Source: Corbicula japonica (Eukaryota > Mollusca > Bivalvia > Venerida > Cyrenidae). Taken from it: a stretch of 64,000 nt of DNA. Under the pieces are notes generated by a model, which was not told the DNA's origin, did no database searches, and worked only from the letters and a program-made list of their open reading frames with translations. Shown here piece after piece: positions 1-13,800 of this stretch (positions are counted from its first letter, which is position 1; each line of letters opens with the position of its first letter). The stretch spans positions 62,001-126,000 of the forward strand of contig JAZAYU010000363.1 of the NCBI GenBank assembly GCA_038501625.1, given 5' to 3'. Both the position numbers and the translations under genes were made by a program.

Positions 1-608
1 ATTATGTCCCCTGGGCCAAAATCGGCCACGCCCTAGGGTTCTCTTGGTTTACATGTAGTTGTATAGGAAAAACATGAAAATCTTCTGTAAAACCACAAGG
101 CCTAGAGCCTAAATATTTGATATGCAGCATCATCTAGTGGTCCTCTACCAAAATTGTTCAAACTATCCCCCTGGGGTCATAAATGGCCCCACCCCAGGGG
201 TCACTTGTTTTACATAAACTTATATAGGGAAAACTTAAAAAAATCTTCTTCTCTAAAACCACAAGGCCTAGAACCTTGGTATTTGGTATGTTTCATCATG
301 TGGTGGTCCTCTACAAAAGTTGTTCAAATTATTCTCCTGGGGTCAAAAATGGCTCCGCCCTGGGGGTCACTAGTTTTATTACATAGTGTTATATAGTAAA
401 TCTTTAAACATCTTCTTCTCTGAAACCGTAAGGCCTAGAGCTTAGATATTTGGTATAGAGCATCATCTAGTTACATTTTCTCCACAATAGCAGCTTAATT
501 TTTTTTTTAATTTTTGACTTGATTTTACCAAACTTGCACTCAACTCTTGCAACCATTGAGCAGTTGTTGACAGGTGAGCGACACAGGGTCCTATGGACCC
601 TCTTGTTT
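1..608 (+). repeat. Tandem-core ('pearl'-like) element, 3' portion
   Basis: Three units of about 165 bp (CCCTGGGGTCA..AAACCACAAGGCCTAGA..) start at the window edge and are followed by a right end with the hairpin GGGTCC-tat-GGACCC and CTTGTTTT. The left end is outside the window. The closing hairpin plus CTTGT is shared with the elements ending at 7788 and 12991. Confidence 0.7.
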
Positions 609-956
609 TATTGAACCACTTAATGGATAAATTAAGTTAAATTAATGTTAAACTTCAATGAGCCTAACAGGTATAATGTCCTATTCCCAAGAAGGCTTTG
701 GTTTTTGAAAATTATTGCGTTTGTATAGAAATTCAATGGCAGTTTGAATTAAAAGTTCAATTATGGTTATAAATTGATACGTTTTTATCATTTCTCTTGA
801 AACTTGTAGCAATATTCTTTTTATTAAGGTTAACTAACTTATTTGACTGTAGTACTGTTCCATGCAGATTAAATAAATAAATGGAATCATGTTAAAAATT
901 GTTTATTCCAAACTTCTAGAGTAGTGAAGGGCATATAATTTTGTATGATGTATTGC

Positions 957-1275
957 CTACAGGTTCTCAATAGAGTTTGTCCAAAGTAAGGCATTGGGGT
1001 CACTTTTGACTGAACCCTTTTGGACATTGTAACCCAGATTTTTACACCAAGCATTATGACTATGAGTGGATGGGTCGATGCTGTGTACAGTACTATATAT
1101 CATAGAAGACAAACAAAAAATGAAAAATCCGGCTTTATTAACGCATTTTCTGCATTTCCCCCTTGTTTGAATGGTCATTCAGATGCTGGTGATGTGCTTG
1201 ATGGTGCTGATGTTAAAGTAAATGGTTTCCATCATTTTTACAGTGGACATTTTGGACCATGATAATTGTAGAAAC
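957..1275. other. Unassigned open region
   Basis: A stretch of roughly 300 bp is open on both strands, over 220 bp on the minus strand and 240 bp on the plus. Its base composition is less AT-biased than its flanks. No domain is recognisable. It may be a decayed mobile-element fragment, and the short ATG..gtaaat at its end is a weak candidate for the missing first GRL exon. Confidence 0.2.
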
Positions 1276-1835
1276 AGTAAATGCACAGGTGAAAATCATT
1301 TGTATATGTGCAAGTAAATAAAACTATTATCAGTTCCAAACTCCTATATTTTGCCTCAAAATCATCCGAAAACTCCTATATTTGTTGCAAAAACATTCCT
1401 ATATTTTTCCTACATTTTGGAGATGACCTGGTTGACAGCCTGAAGTTAGTGCGTCCAGCAATAGTGCTTGGTTTTGTCCAGCCCTAAATTTAAACATGCA
1501 TTGATCAATCTTGTTTATATTTGGCATGAATCATAACCTTGATTAGTTGGAATGCCATGCACAAATGGTTACCTTCTCATTTCCATCACATAGGTCAAGG
1601 TCACAGTTAATTGTCAAAGGTCATGTGAATGCTGGCTTTGCATGTTGCAAATAGGGCATCTTGTTAAAAGTCTAATACCTGCTGGCCATAATTAACATAG
1701 GCATGAACATTAGCATAAAAAATTGGACCAGCACAGAGAGAGCAGGTAAAGGGAATTAACTGTGGCAAGAGTTTTGCAGTCTCCAGTCTTGGGCTCTGAA
1801 TTATCGTTATACTATATTTGTTTTATTGTTTTCAG

Positions 1836-4800
1836 ATCGCAGATATAGATGGGGAAGAAAGTCTTGGTCACCTGACTACAACACAGCTCAGAAAATGCAA
1901 GAGACAAGTTCTGCGGCCTTACTGGAGGCTGCTAATGTTTGTAAGCATTCAACCCTAAACCCTTTCACTGCCATAAGGACGACTTAAGCCGTCCCTATTA
2001 TTTTCAGCGTATTTGCCCTATGGACAGCTTTAGCAGTTTCTACCGTTTCCATATATATACCAGCATGCAAAGCGGGGGTTTCTATGCTGACGTAGGCAGA
2101 TCATTCAAATATTGACCAATAATGTTATTGCTTTCATTTTCACATGTAAACAGAGTAATTATTTGATATATCTATAAATAACCAGCCTCATTCTGACCTT
2201 GGTATTGGTATTTGTTTATGTGGTAAAAAAACTCTCGGCACTGACGACGTCATTTCGGGTTTTCAACGCTGGCAGCGAAAGCGTTAACTCCATATATGTA
2301 TTTTTACGCATGTACAGCAAGTGTAGATCCAGATCAGATGGCATGGATGTGCCAGCTGATCTTGATCTGCACTGGTCACATCTTTGTGAGTAATATTACC
2401 TAATAAATCAAAAGAATAACAGTGCAGATTGTAATCAAACTGTAAGGAAATAAAAAAGCAAACCATGCAGATCCTGATCAGTCAACTCAGATGTGCTAGC
2501 AGATCTGGATCTACATTGTTTGCCAATGAAATAAAGATGTTTCTATGGAGTAAAGGGTAAGATAAAAATCTTACTTATAGGAGGTTATTTCTCTATTCAT
2601 ATAAATTTTAGCAAGAATTTTTTAAAGATTTTAAAGTTACGATAATGAAAAAGGAATATATAGTGCTGATATATGTAGGTATATAGTCTATAGCATACCC
2701 CTGATGAAGTCAATTAAATGTTGACGAAAACGTTCGGGTAGATTTAACAAATTAGCACTGTAAGAACAAAACACTTCCCATATTTTATAATTAGCTTATT
2801 TGTTCGTGTATCTTTTCGAGGATCCAGTATTTCTGAAAGATTTTTGTTGATGTTTTATTTCTTTTCTCAACCATATATAGTCTATAGTATATATACTCAA
2901 TTACAAAAGAAAGTGTGCGCTGTGTTTTTGATAATTTTTTCATTAACTGCTTTTTAATGCCTAAATATTTGGTATTAAATTGAGATTAGATCTAGACAGT
3001 TTTACTTTACAATTTAAATGATCGAGTTACAGCCATATTGCATGGAGTTAAAGGTTTACATTGTACCGGGTATTCTATTTAATTTTATTATATACTACAG
3101 GGTTCGACATTAAGGACCGACCGAACGACATTTACTAGTTCATCGACGGTTCGGTCTTGTCACGTTGTAGGCTAGCTGGACCGAGTGGTCGTGTTGCAAA
3201 ATTGTCAAAATCCGCCAAAATATCCGGTATAATTAAGTTTCACAAGCAAAATTACTATAAATGTCCGAGAATATTGCCGATTCAATTTCAATTCAGTAAC
3301 TCGGAACTTCGCCGTTGCTATTTTTAAACAATCTTGACATGCGTTTTCTGAATGGCTTATGTATCCAGATCGAGGCTGTGTGATCTAAAATAAAATATAT
3401 AAAATGCCCGTATGTATACGTCATAGTATATTTATTTCATTGAGCAACAATGACGTATACATACGGGCATTTTATATGTCACATCGAGGCATAGTTTCAC
3501 GGATTTGACGATGTTGTACATGTAATTCATACCATCCGCGTATTTTATGCTTATTTATGTGTTCCTATGATCCGTTACACAATGATTTAACGTTATTATT
3601 GTAAAACCAAATTAAAACAAATGCTGCATACATAATCCCGACAGTTTCTATTCTATATATAAATTGTTGGAATCCCAAGTAATACGACATCGGCCTGTTT
3701 CCGGTTTTGTTTTGTTATTCGTTCTGACAGGACAACAGTAAAATGTCAAATATGAACAATCCTTTTAGTTTTGGTCATTGAAGGCCCACCTATTGATTCA
3801 TACGATGCCCAGCAAGCCCTTGAACTATGGTGGCATGGGGACAAAGGGCTAGACGTTCTGACTGATGTGTAACTATAACCCAGTTGATTTCAATGTGTAA
3901 CTCCTACAAGTGACATTTTTAAGTTCAGTGTTGTTAACAATAAATTATGATTGACAGTTCAGAGTTAAAGCGATTTTATATGACAGTCACTGTTTCTAAT
4001 ATTGATTATTTTTGTTTGTTCATGGTGTCTAGCATATTTAACCTCTGTACATATATCAGTGTTGTGCCCTTTCAACAACTCTGCGTACATTTTCAGTGTT
4101 GTAGTACCGTTATGTAAATACATGTCGGTCTAGTTCATGTTAGGTCAGGTCTAGTAGATTTTCAAAGTAACTGGACCAATGGTCCAGTTATTGAAAAAGT
4201 TAACGTCGAACCCTGTATACCCATGAATGATTTAGCATGGTGCATCGTTAATCCGCAAAATTGATACAACTAGTCAGATTAGAAATTCGTATCGAACAAT
4301 ATCCAGCTGTCCGTGTTCTATGTGACGTCATTTACTACGTCACACTAGGTTGTCGTAATTTTCCGGCACATAACGAACTTCAAAATAGGAAATTTCCGTC
4401 ACAGTTTTACAAAAGTTACGATATTTTTACGCCATTCATAAATTTTCTAGGTCATTCATAAATTTACTACCGCATTACTATTTTTATTTCTATTTTTATG
4501 CCCCCGCCATGAAATGGCGACGGGCATTAAGAGTTGCTCCTGTCCGTCCGTCCTTCCGTCCGTCCGTCCGTCCGTCCGTCTGTCCGTCCGTCCGTCCGTC
4601 TGTCCGTCCGTCCGTCCGTCCGTCCGTCCGAAATTCTCGTGAACGCAACTCCTCCTAAACTACTGGTGGGAATTTCATGAAACTTTACCACAATGCTTGG
4701 CTTGATATGTAGTTGTGCATGAAGGTGGGGTTTCGCTCTTACATGTTCCGTTCAGAAGTTATGGCCCTTTGATACTTCCATTTACATTAGTTTTAACAGG

Positions 4801-7800
4801 AATATATCTTGTGAACGCAACTCCTCCTAAACTACTGGTGGGAATTTAATGAAACTTTACCACAATGCTTGGCTTGATATGTAGTTGTGCATGAAGGTGG
4901 GGTTTCGCTCTTACGTGTTCCGTTCAGAAGTTATGGCCCTTTGATACTTCCATTTACATTAGTTTTAATAGGAATATATCTTGTGAACGCAACTTCTCCT
5001 TAACTACTGGTGTGAATTTAATGAAACTTTACCACAATGCTTGGCTTGATATGTAGTTGTGCATGAAGGTGGGGTTTCGCTCTTACATGTTCTGTTCAGA
5101 AGTTATGGCCCTTTGATACTTCCATTTACATTAGTTTTAATAGGAATATATCTCGTGAACGCAACTCCTCCTAAACTACTGGTGGGAATTTAATAAAACT
5201 TTACCACAATGCTTGGCCTGATATGTTGTTGTGCATAAAGGCGGGGTTTTGCTCTTACATGTTCTGTTCAAAAGTTATGGCCCTTTGATAATTTCATTTA
5301 CATTAGTTTTATTCTTATATTTTGTGTTAAGCAAAATATGCATGTTGCCCATAACTTTAAAACTACTTGAGATATTGCCTTGAAACTTGAAATATATTTT
5401 CACCATCAAAATCTACATCATAACCAACAAGATCCATAACCCTGCTTCCAATATTTTTTCAAATTATGCCCCTTTTTCACTTACATTTTGTGTTAAGCAA
5501 AATATACACTTGGCCCTTAACTTTCTTATGAAAGGAGGGATTTCAAAATAACTTGGCACAAATGTTCATCATGACAAGGTGTTGCATACAACACCCATGC
5601 CTGTAGGTCCAAGGTCAAGGTCACTGTTACTAAAAATAGAAATTTCTTGCAAAATTGTGTCGGCTCTGTAACTTTGTTATTTGTCATTGGATTTTTAAAT
5701 AACTTGGTTTAATCGATCACCATATTAAGACTGTGTGTCACATAAATTCCCAAGCCTGTAGGTCCAAGGTCAAGGTCACTGTTCCTAAAAATAGAATTTT
5801 CTTCTCCAGGCTGTAACTTTGTTATGAATGGAGGGATTTCAAAATAACTTGGCACAAATGTTCACCATGACAAGGCGGTGTGTCCGCACAATACCCATGC
5901 CTGTAGATCCAAGGTCAAGGTCACTGTTACTAAAAATAGAATTTTCTTGTAATAGGAATATAATTATCTCGTGAACACAACTTGTTCTACACTACTGCTG
6001 GGAGCTTTATGAAAAACCTATAGCGGGGGCATCCGTGTCCTTTGGACACATTTCTAGTTATAATTATGTAAATCAAGTTTTTGACTAAAATTTTTTTGTT
6101 TAGTTTATTATGCTCCCCCCGAAATTCGGGGGAGCATATAGTTGTCGCTTTGTCCGTCCGTCCGTCCCGTTCGTCCGTTCGTTCGTTCGTTCGTTCGTTC
6201 GTCCGTCCGTCCGTCATAATATTGTCCGGACAATTACACAAAAACTATGAGAGGTATCAAGACTAAACTTCATAGGTAGTTAGATCTCGTTGAGGAGCAG
6301 TGCAGTGCACAAGAACTATAACTCTTGCTTTATTCATTTTTGAGTTATTGCCCTTTGAAATTTCTCATACTTACTTTTTGTCCGGGGCATATCTCCCAAA
6401 GTCTAAGAGTTATGAAGTTGAAACTTCATAAGTAGATAGATCTCAATGAGGAGCAGTGCAGTGCACAAGAACCATAACTCTTGCTTTATTCATTTTTGAG
6501 TTATTGCCCTTTGAAATTTCTCATACTTACTTTTTGTCCGGGGCATATCTCACAAAGTATAAGAGTTATGAAGTTGAAACTTCATAAGTAGATAGATCTC
6601 AATGAGGAGCAGTGCAGTGCACAAGAACCATAACTCTTGCTTTATTCATTTTTGAGTTATTGCCCTTTGAAATTTCTCATACTTACTTTTTGTCCGGGGC
6701 ATATTTCACAAAGTATTAGAGTTATGAAGTTGAAACTTCATAAGTAGATAGATCTCAATGAGGAGCAGTGCAGTGCATAAGAACCATAACTCTTGCTTTA
6801 TTCATTTTTGAGTTATTGCCCTTTCAAATTTCTCATACTTACTTTTTGTCTGGGGCATATCTCACAAAGTATAAGAGTTATGAAGTTGAACCTTCATAAC
6901 TAGATAGATCTCAGGGAGGAGCAGTGCAGTGCACAAGAACCATAACTCTTGCTTTATTCATTTTTGAGTTATTGCCCTTTGAAATTTTTCATACTTCCTT
7001 TTTGTCCGGGGCATATCTCACAAAGTATAAGAGTTATGAAGTTGAAACTTCATAAGTAGATAGATCTCAATGATGAGCAGTGCAGTGCATAAGAACCATA
7101 ACTCTTGCTTTTATTGATTTTTGATTTATTGCCCTTTGAAATTTCTCTTACTTATTTTTTGTCCAGGGCATATCACACAAAGTATAAGAGTTATGAACTT
7201 GAAACTTCATAAGTAGAATGAATTCGTTGAGGAGCAGTGCAGCACACAAGAACCATAACTCTTGCTTTATTCATTATAGAGTTAATGCCCTTTGAAATTT
7301 ACCATACTTACTTTTTGTCCGGGGCATATCTCACAAAGTATAAGAGTTAGGAAGTTGAAACTTCATAAGTAGATAGATCTCAATGAGGAGCAGTGCAGTG
7401 CACAAGAACCATAAATCTTGCTTTATTGATTTTTTATTTATTTCCCTTTGAAATTTCTCTTACTTAGTTTTATCTGGTGCATATCTCACAAAGTATAAAA
7501 GTTTCTGAACTTGAAACTTCATAAGTAGAATGATCTCAATGCGGAGCAGTGCAATGCACAAGAACCATAACTCTTGCTTTATTCATTTTTGAGTTAGTGC
7601 CCTTTGAAATTTCTCATTTTTTTTTGTCTTATTTTTGTACAATATTGTAAAATGCTTTCTGTTTGAATCGTAAAGGAAACTTTCAAATACAATATCTTTC
7701 TTACAAATTCTTCCTGTTCTAACAAAATAGTATTTGTGACAAAGCGGCGTTGGGGAGCATAACCCGTCTCTGACGGCTCTTGTTTAAATTTGTTTTAAGC

Positions 7801-10800
7801 GAGAAGGGTATGTAATAAAAGGATCATTTTGACAGTATCCATTCTTTAGGTTCGTTTTATTTCTAATTGCTTATGTAAACCACACCACGCCCGACCTTTT
7901 GTCTCGTGCGATATTGTTTACATACCCAACTCGAAAAATACGAACCTACAGAATGCATACTGTTATAATATTCCATATTTATTTACAGATCGGCTGGCGT
8001 GGATTTGGTCGGGAATATGTGAACAGTGGCAGTAAGGGCTGGAAAGCGCTCAACACTATATATCCTATGTTTATCATACTAATGCTGTTTTACACTTATG
8101 GATATGAAATCATAGCCTGTCAGTGGAAGTTGAATGTGGAAAAAGACACGCGGGTAATTTGGAATTTTCCAGATGCTATTTATAGGCATTAGTTAAAGTG
8201 ATCATGTGGTGTCATTATCTTTTAGTAGACGCTGGAGTGGGGTAGGATGATCAAGTAATAAAAAAAGAGGGTTTTGTGTTCAAAACATGAAATAAAGCAG
8301 CTGTTTCACTAAAAGTAGCTGGCAGTCAATATTGTTGGTGGTTGGGGGTGGGGTGGGTGTTGCGGAAACCCAAGGTCTAATTTCACAGTAGTTACCAGAA
8401 TCAATAAAAAAATTAATAAGTTGATGGTGTCACTGGCCACCTCAAAATGGCCACCAGCTGACACTGTAATCAATATTGTTTTGACAATATCTCTCGACAA
8501 CCAGGCAATTGATTTTAAAATCTTTCTATAGTTCTATGTTTGGGTTTATAATGTCTTTGCATTAAAAGCTGATTCCTATACTCCTGACTACCACTTTATT
8601 GGTCGTATTATGAAGAGAATTTTGTTGTAAACAAATTTTGCGTTGTTATTCTCTTCTTCTGCAGTGAGCGCTTATTTTGACGGCTGGTGTTACACAAGTT
8701 TATTGTTGTTGTACACAAAGTACTTGTTCTACACAAAGTCTTTCAAGGTTTCTTAGCTTTTATTTGTGGTTTTAAACAATAAATTCACAATAACAATTTT
8801 CAAAGTACAAATTTTGTTTCACAAATTATTGTCTTAAGATTTCTAGCTCTATTCCCCTTTTTAATTTTAAAGTTTACAAAGTCCTTTTTAACAGTTCACA
8901 AAGTTTTCACAAAGTATTATTTCATTTAGTCACAAAGTTTAAGTTTATTCATAAACAAAGCTTTGTTCCTTGGTTCACAAAGTATTTGTTAATGTAATCC
9001 TAGAAAATTTCAGTTTATATACCTTTTTTCAAAAATTGACATTTACAACTTAACAATTGAGATTTTGACAGATTAAAACAAGTAAGACCTAAAGCACATT
9101 TAAACAAAAGGTGATAAAAGCTTCAGATTGATAACAGGTGACAGTTCCTTACAATTCAAAGGAAATAAAATAATTATTAATCAGATATTAATCATCAAGT
9201 CTGGCTTCAGGTTCTCAATTTACTTTACTTAAATTACTGTCAAAAATTATGAAAGAGTATTAAGAATATTTCTTATAAACAATTCACAAAAGTCGGACTA
9301 CCTCTTTAATGGTTGGACTGACTCCTTAATGATCGGACTACTTCTTTGAAGATGAGTGATATAATTGAACTAGTTACGATGGGAATTAACAAATTAGTAG
9401 AACACGTAATTGTAATAAATGACGCATATGTTTTGCAGACGGTTGCCACAACTACCCAAAAGCCATCCACACCGTCTCCGAACCTGACTACGCCAGATTT
9501 CGTTCCATTTTTCACCATGGAGCCGGCAGTTGTAGCCAAAAAAGCAAAGAATCTCACCGCATCAAAAGAGACATACCCAATAGCATGTGAACATATTGTG
9601 ACCACTTATGTTGTGCCGAATATTCTACATTTTGTTGCGTTTATGTTTGGATTGTTTCATTTTCGAGTCCAGGAGAATGAGCAGTTGTATGCTCTTATGG
9701 AAACTGTAAGTTAATTGTCACTCTGGCAGTACAGTGGTGCATTTGATTATCCCTTTCCTCCATATACACTAGTCAAAAGTTCTAAGTGCACACTTGATAA
9801 ATGTTGATTATTCCAACCATTTTATTAAATCTTTCAAAATATTGTAAATTGCGATGAAAGAATATCAATATCCTATTAAAACACGCAAACAAAAGTGAAA
9901 CTGCTTAACGTGATTGAAAAATAAAAACATTTTAGCTCACTGGTATACAGAAAGCAATTCTCAACTAAAAAATCATTGCATCCCCCATCAGTTGTGAGTA
10001 TTTTCTTATCTTTGTATCATTGACATTAATTTTGATGAAATCTAAAGGAAATGTTGTGGTTTAAAATTCTATTTTACTGAAATAACTTCGTTATGGTCTG
10101 CTGGGCACGTTGAGCAAGCACATTCTTCTCTATTTTATCCATAACGTGTTCATGTGGATTTAAAGAAGAAAGTTCCATTTTTCTCGCACTGTTTTGTGCA
10201 AAAAGTTTCTTAGTGGCTTAGAAATTTAGGATGATGCGATACTCTGTAATACATTGTGTAGATATGTAACAGCCATTCAAAGAGAAAAATTGCATTTATT
10301 TCGATAAAATACACCAGTAATTTTGACACGTTTTTTTAATATTTCTGACCAAATTAACGTCATTTTCGAATAAGTCGATAGTGAAGCTTAGTTGACTTAC
10401 AAGAATTTTAATGTTAGATAATTGATAAGACGACACTTATCAGACAAATGAAATGATAATATTTTCCTGTTTGTGTTAACGTGAATATTTAATGACGTAA
10501 GAGAGTAACCTCAACGTTCAACGTAAGCAACATTATCAATCTAGAAAATAATATCATTGGTAGTTTTTCTTATAATGATAAAATATGTAAAAAATGAAGT
10601 ATTTCTATTGCATTTAGGAATAATATCAGTATTTTTAAATAAAAAATGTAAAGTTGAGGCAGTAAAGAGCATGTTGACGCAACTTTCGCGGTCTTGAGGC
10701 TTCAAACGTTCCATTGTTATAAAATGGTGTTGTGATTTTTTAGCTTGTCCGGTGTCGGTGACCATGTGAACAACAAAACGATTGTTAAAAACTTTATTTC

Positions 10801-13800
10801 GATTGCCGCACCGGGATTACGTTTAAATAGCGTATGCCAACGTGGATGACGTAATACGTAAAACTTATATACAGTTTTCAAATAATTATTATCGATTTAT
10901 CATTTTTAACATAATGCCAAAATTTCTTTTAATTACGATAATTTTACTTTGAGATATTCAAAATTGAAAAGTGTGCACTTAGAACTTTTGACAAGTGTAT
11001 ACACCTTCATGGCTTGGGCAAACAGTGTAGATCCAGATCAGCCGGAACACCCGTTTTAATGGTATCTGATATCATGTGGATCTGCACTGTTTGTGTTTGG
11101 TAAGAAATAACCTAATAAATAAAAAAGTGAACAGAAAGTGATCAGTAGTGAACATCCTGATCAGAAAGCATGAATGTGCTGGTTGATCTGGATCTACTCT
11201 GTTCACCCATGCTTTTCAGGAGTGTATATGGAGGAAAGGGTTTTACAGGGACAAACTTTTGTGTATTCAGTCTTGTTACTATGGCATGAACTTATGGGTG
11301 CCTGGTCACGTAGCAGGACAAATTTATTATTGTTTTAAATATTAAAATTTATCATTTAAAACTGTAGAAGACATGATAACAAAATTAATGTGATGTAATA
11401 CTCTTACACAGGCAACATACAAGTGAATATATTTAAAATTACGGCTCGGGTAATATGACACCCAGACCGGCAATATATCCTCACACACCCTGTCAAGAAA
11501 CCAAATAACTATATAGAATCAAAAACCAAAAAGTGTACATCCTGATCTAAATCTACACTGTTTGCTCATGGATAACAGCCATAATCCACTGAGTCAAGGG
11601 TTAAAATACAGTTTGTATGTATAATTTATACATGGGTTCAATAAAAGAATTTTAATAAGGTAAATTTTGTATCCTAGCAATTTTATATTGACCCTTTATT
11701 CCATAGATGCACATTAAGTTTTATTATTTGGGTGAAAAGTATAAATTCAGATCAGCCACCTCATCTGTTCCATCTGATCAGGATATACACTGTACGCTTT
11801 TATATTTATTATGTTATTTCTGACCAAGATGCTCCCAGTGTAGATCTTGATTAGACGGCAAGGATATGCCGGCTAATCTGGAGTAATCTGTAATCGACAC
11901 TGGTTGCCTACATGTAAAAAGGCGTGTATAGAGTAAAGTAGAGTTAAAGTTAATAAAATGCTTCTGTAAGGGGAGTAACAGTTATGTCTGCCGAATAGGA
12001 GTTGGAAATTGATTTTGTAGCTGTCAAGTTCTGATTTCAGGTATTTTTACAAGCCAGCCCGCTGCACAGTAGATCTGCATCTCAACAAAAAATGATAAGA
12101 AACATGAGGTCAGTTACCTGTTTAATGAGAAATTAGATACAGACATACACAGTCATATCATTATTATCTTACCTGTACATCATCACATACTGATAAGGTA
12201 TGTTAACTGTTAATTTATCCCCCCCCCCCTGCCAAAGGCGAGGGGAATATTAGTAATGCCCTTCGTCCGTCCGTCTGAAACAATTATGTCCGGAGCATAA
12301 GTCCAAAACTACTGGAGGCATTTTATTCAAACTTCATACACAGACAGAGCACATTGGTAGGTAGTGCATTGTGCAAGAAAAATAACTCTACCTTGCCTAT
12401 TTTTAGAGTTATTCCCCTTTATCATATTTACTTGATAAATTGTGTCCGGATCATTAGTCCAAAACTACTGGAGGGATTTTATTCAAACTTCATACACTGA
12501 CAGAGCACATTGATAGGTAGTGCAGTGTGCAAGAACAATAACTCTACCTTGCCTATTTTTAGAGTTATTCCTCTTTATCATATTTACTTGATAAATTTTG
12601 TCCGGAGCATAACTCCAAAACTACTTGAAGGATTTTATTCAAACTTCATACACTGACAGAGCACATTGGTAGGTAGTGCAGTGTGCAAGAACAATAACTA
12701 TACCTTGCCTATTTTTAGAGTTATTCCACTTTATTAGAATTACTTGATAAATTTTGTCCGGAGCATAACTCCAAAACTACTTGAGGGATTTTATTCAAAT
12801 TTCATATACTTACAGAGCACATTGGTAGGTAGTGCAGTGTGCAAGTCCAATAACTCTACCTTGCCTTTTCCCCGTTATCAGATTTATTTGATAAATTTTG
12901 TCCGTAGCTTAACTCCAAAACTTAAAAGGATTTCCTCTCCAGGTAAATAATCCGGCGGGGGGATTAACCATGTGTAACATGGCTCTTGTTAGATAAAGAC
13001 ATGCACTGTCATACATGCTAGTACCCAAGTGGGATGCATTCTCACCAAACTTTTGAACAAGCCAAGATTTTTTGCAGAGACCTGTTGCAGTGAGCGTGAC
13101 TTAGTTCTCACAATGGTGGTTCAGTGAATGTGGGTGCTTTACAGCATTCTTTTAGAGCATCCATCTGGATTTGTCTGGCTTGTAACTTTAACCCTTTCCT
13201 TGATATATAAACATTTTTACGCATGTGCGACCAGTGTAGATCCAGATCAGCCGGCACATCCGTGCCAATTAGGATCTGCACTGGTGGCATTTTGGTCAGA
13301 AATAACCTAATGAATCAAAAAGCGAACAGTTTAGATTCTGATCAGACGGCACGAATGTGCTGGCTGAACTGGATCTAAACTGTTGGCCCTAGCAATAAAG
13401 GTGTATCTATACAGGAAAGGGTTAACATGCATTGAGCAATCTTGTTTATGTTTGGTATGGATATTTATTGTCCAACAATATTGACCTGGCACCTCATTAA
13501 ATTTCGTAAAGGTCATAGGAAAAACACTGGTACATACATGTAACCAGAGAACAAATTGATATAATTGTTCACTCCGAACGTCAGTGAGTTGTGGTGTATT
13601 GGTATACATGCCGGACTACAGATCTGATGGTCTCTGGTTCGAATCCTTACAAACATTATTTTATAAAAATTCACATTTTTTCTTTTACTTGTAAAAAATT
13701 ATTTGAAATCGTTTTACTACTCGTAAGTCTGGTTTTAGAATACCCTTTGAATAGTGTTTTTCTACAATTTTATTTGTGACATTATGCAACCGTATAGGCT

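Noticed and set aside
957..1262. Coding exon(s) on either strand
   Set aside because: Open on both strands but without splice context or family resemblance; kept only as an unassigned region.
5987..6266. Arg/Thr-rich and Val/Arg-rich short frames on both strands
   Set aside because: They are translations of the (TCCG/TTCG)n microsatellite of a tandem-core element.
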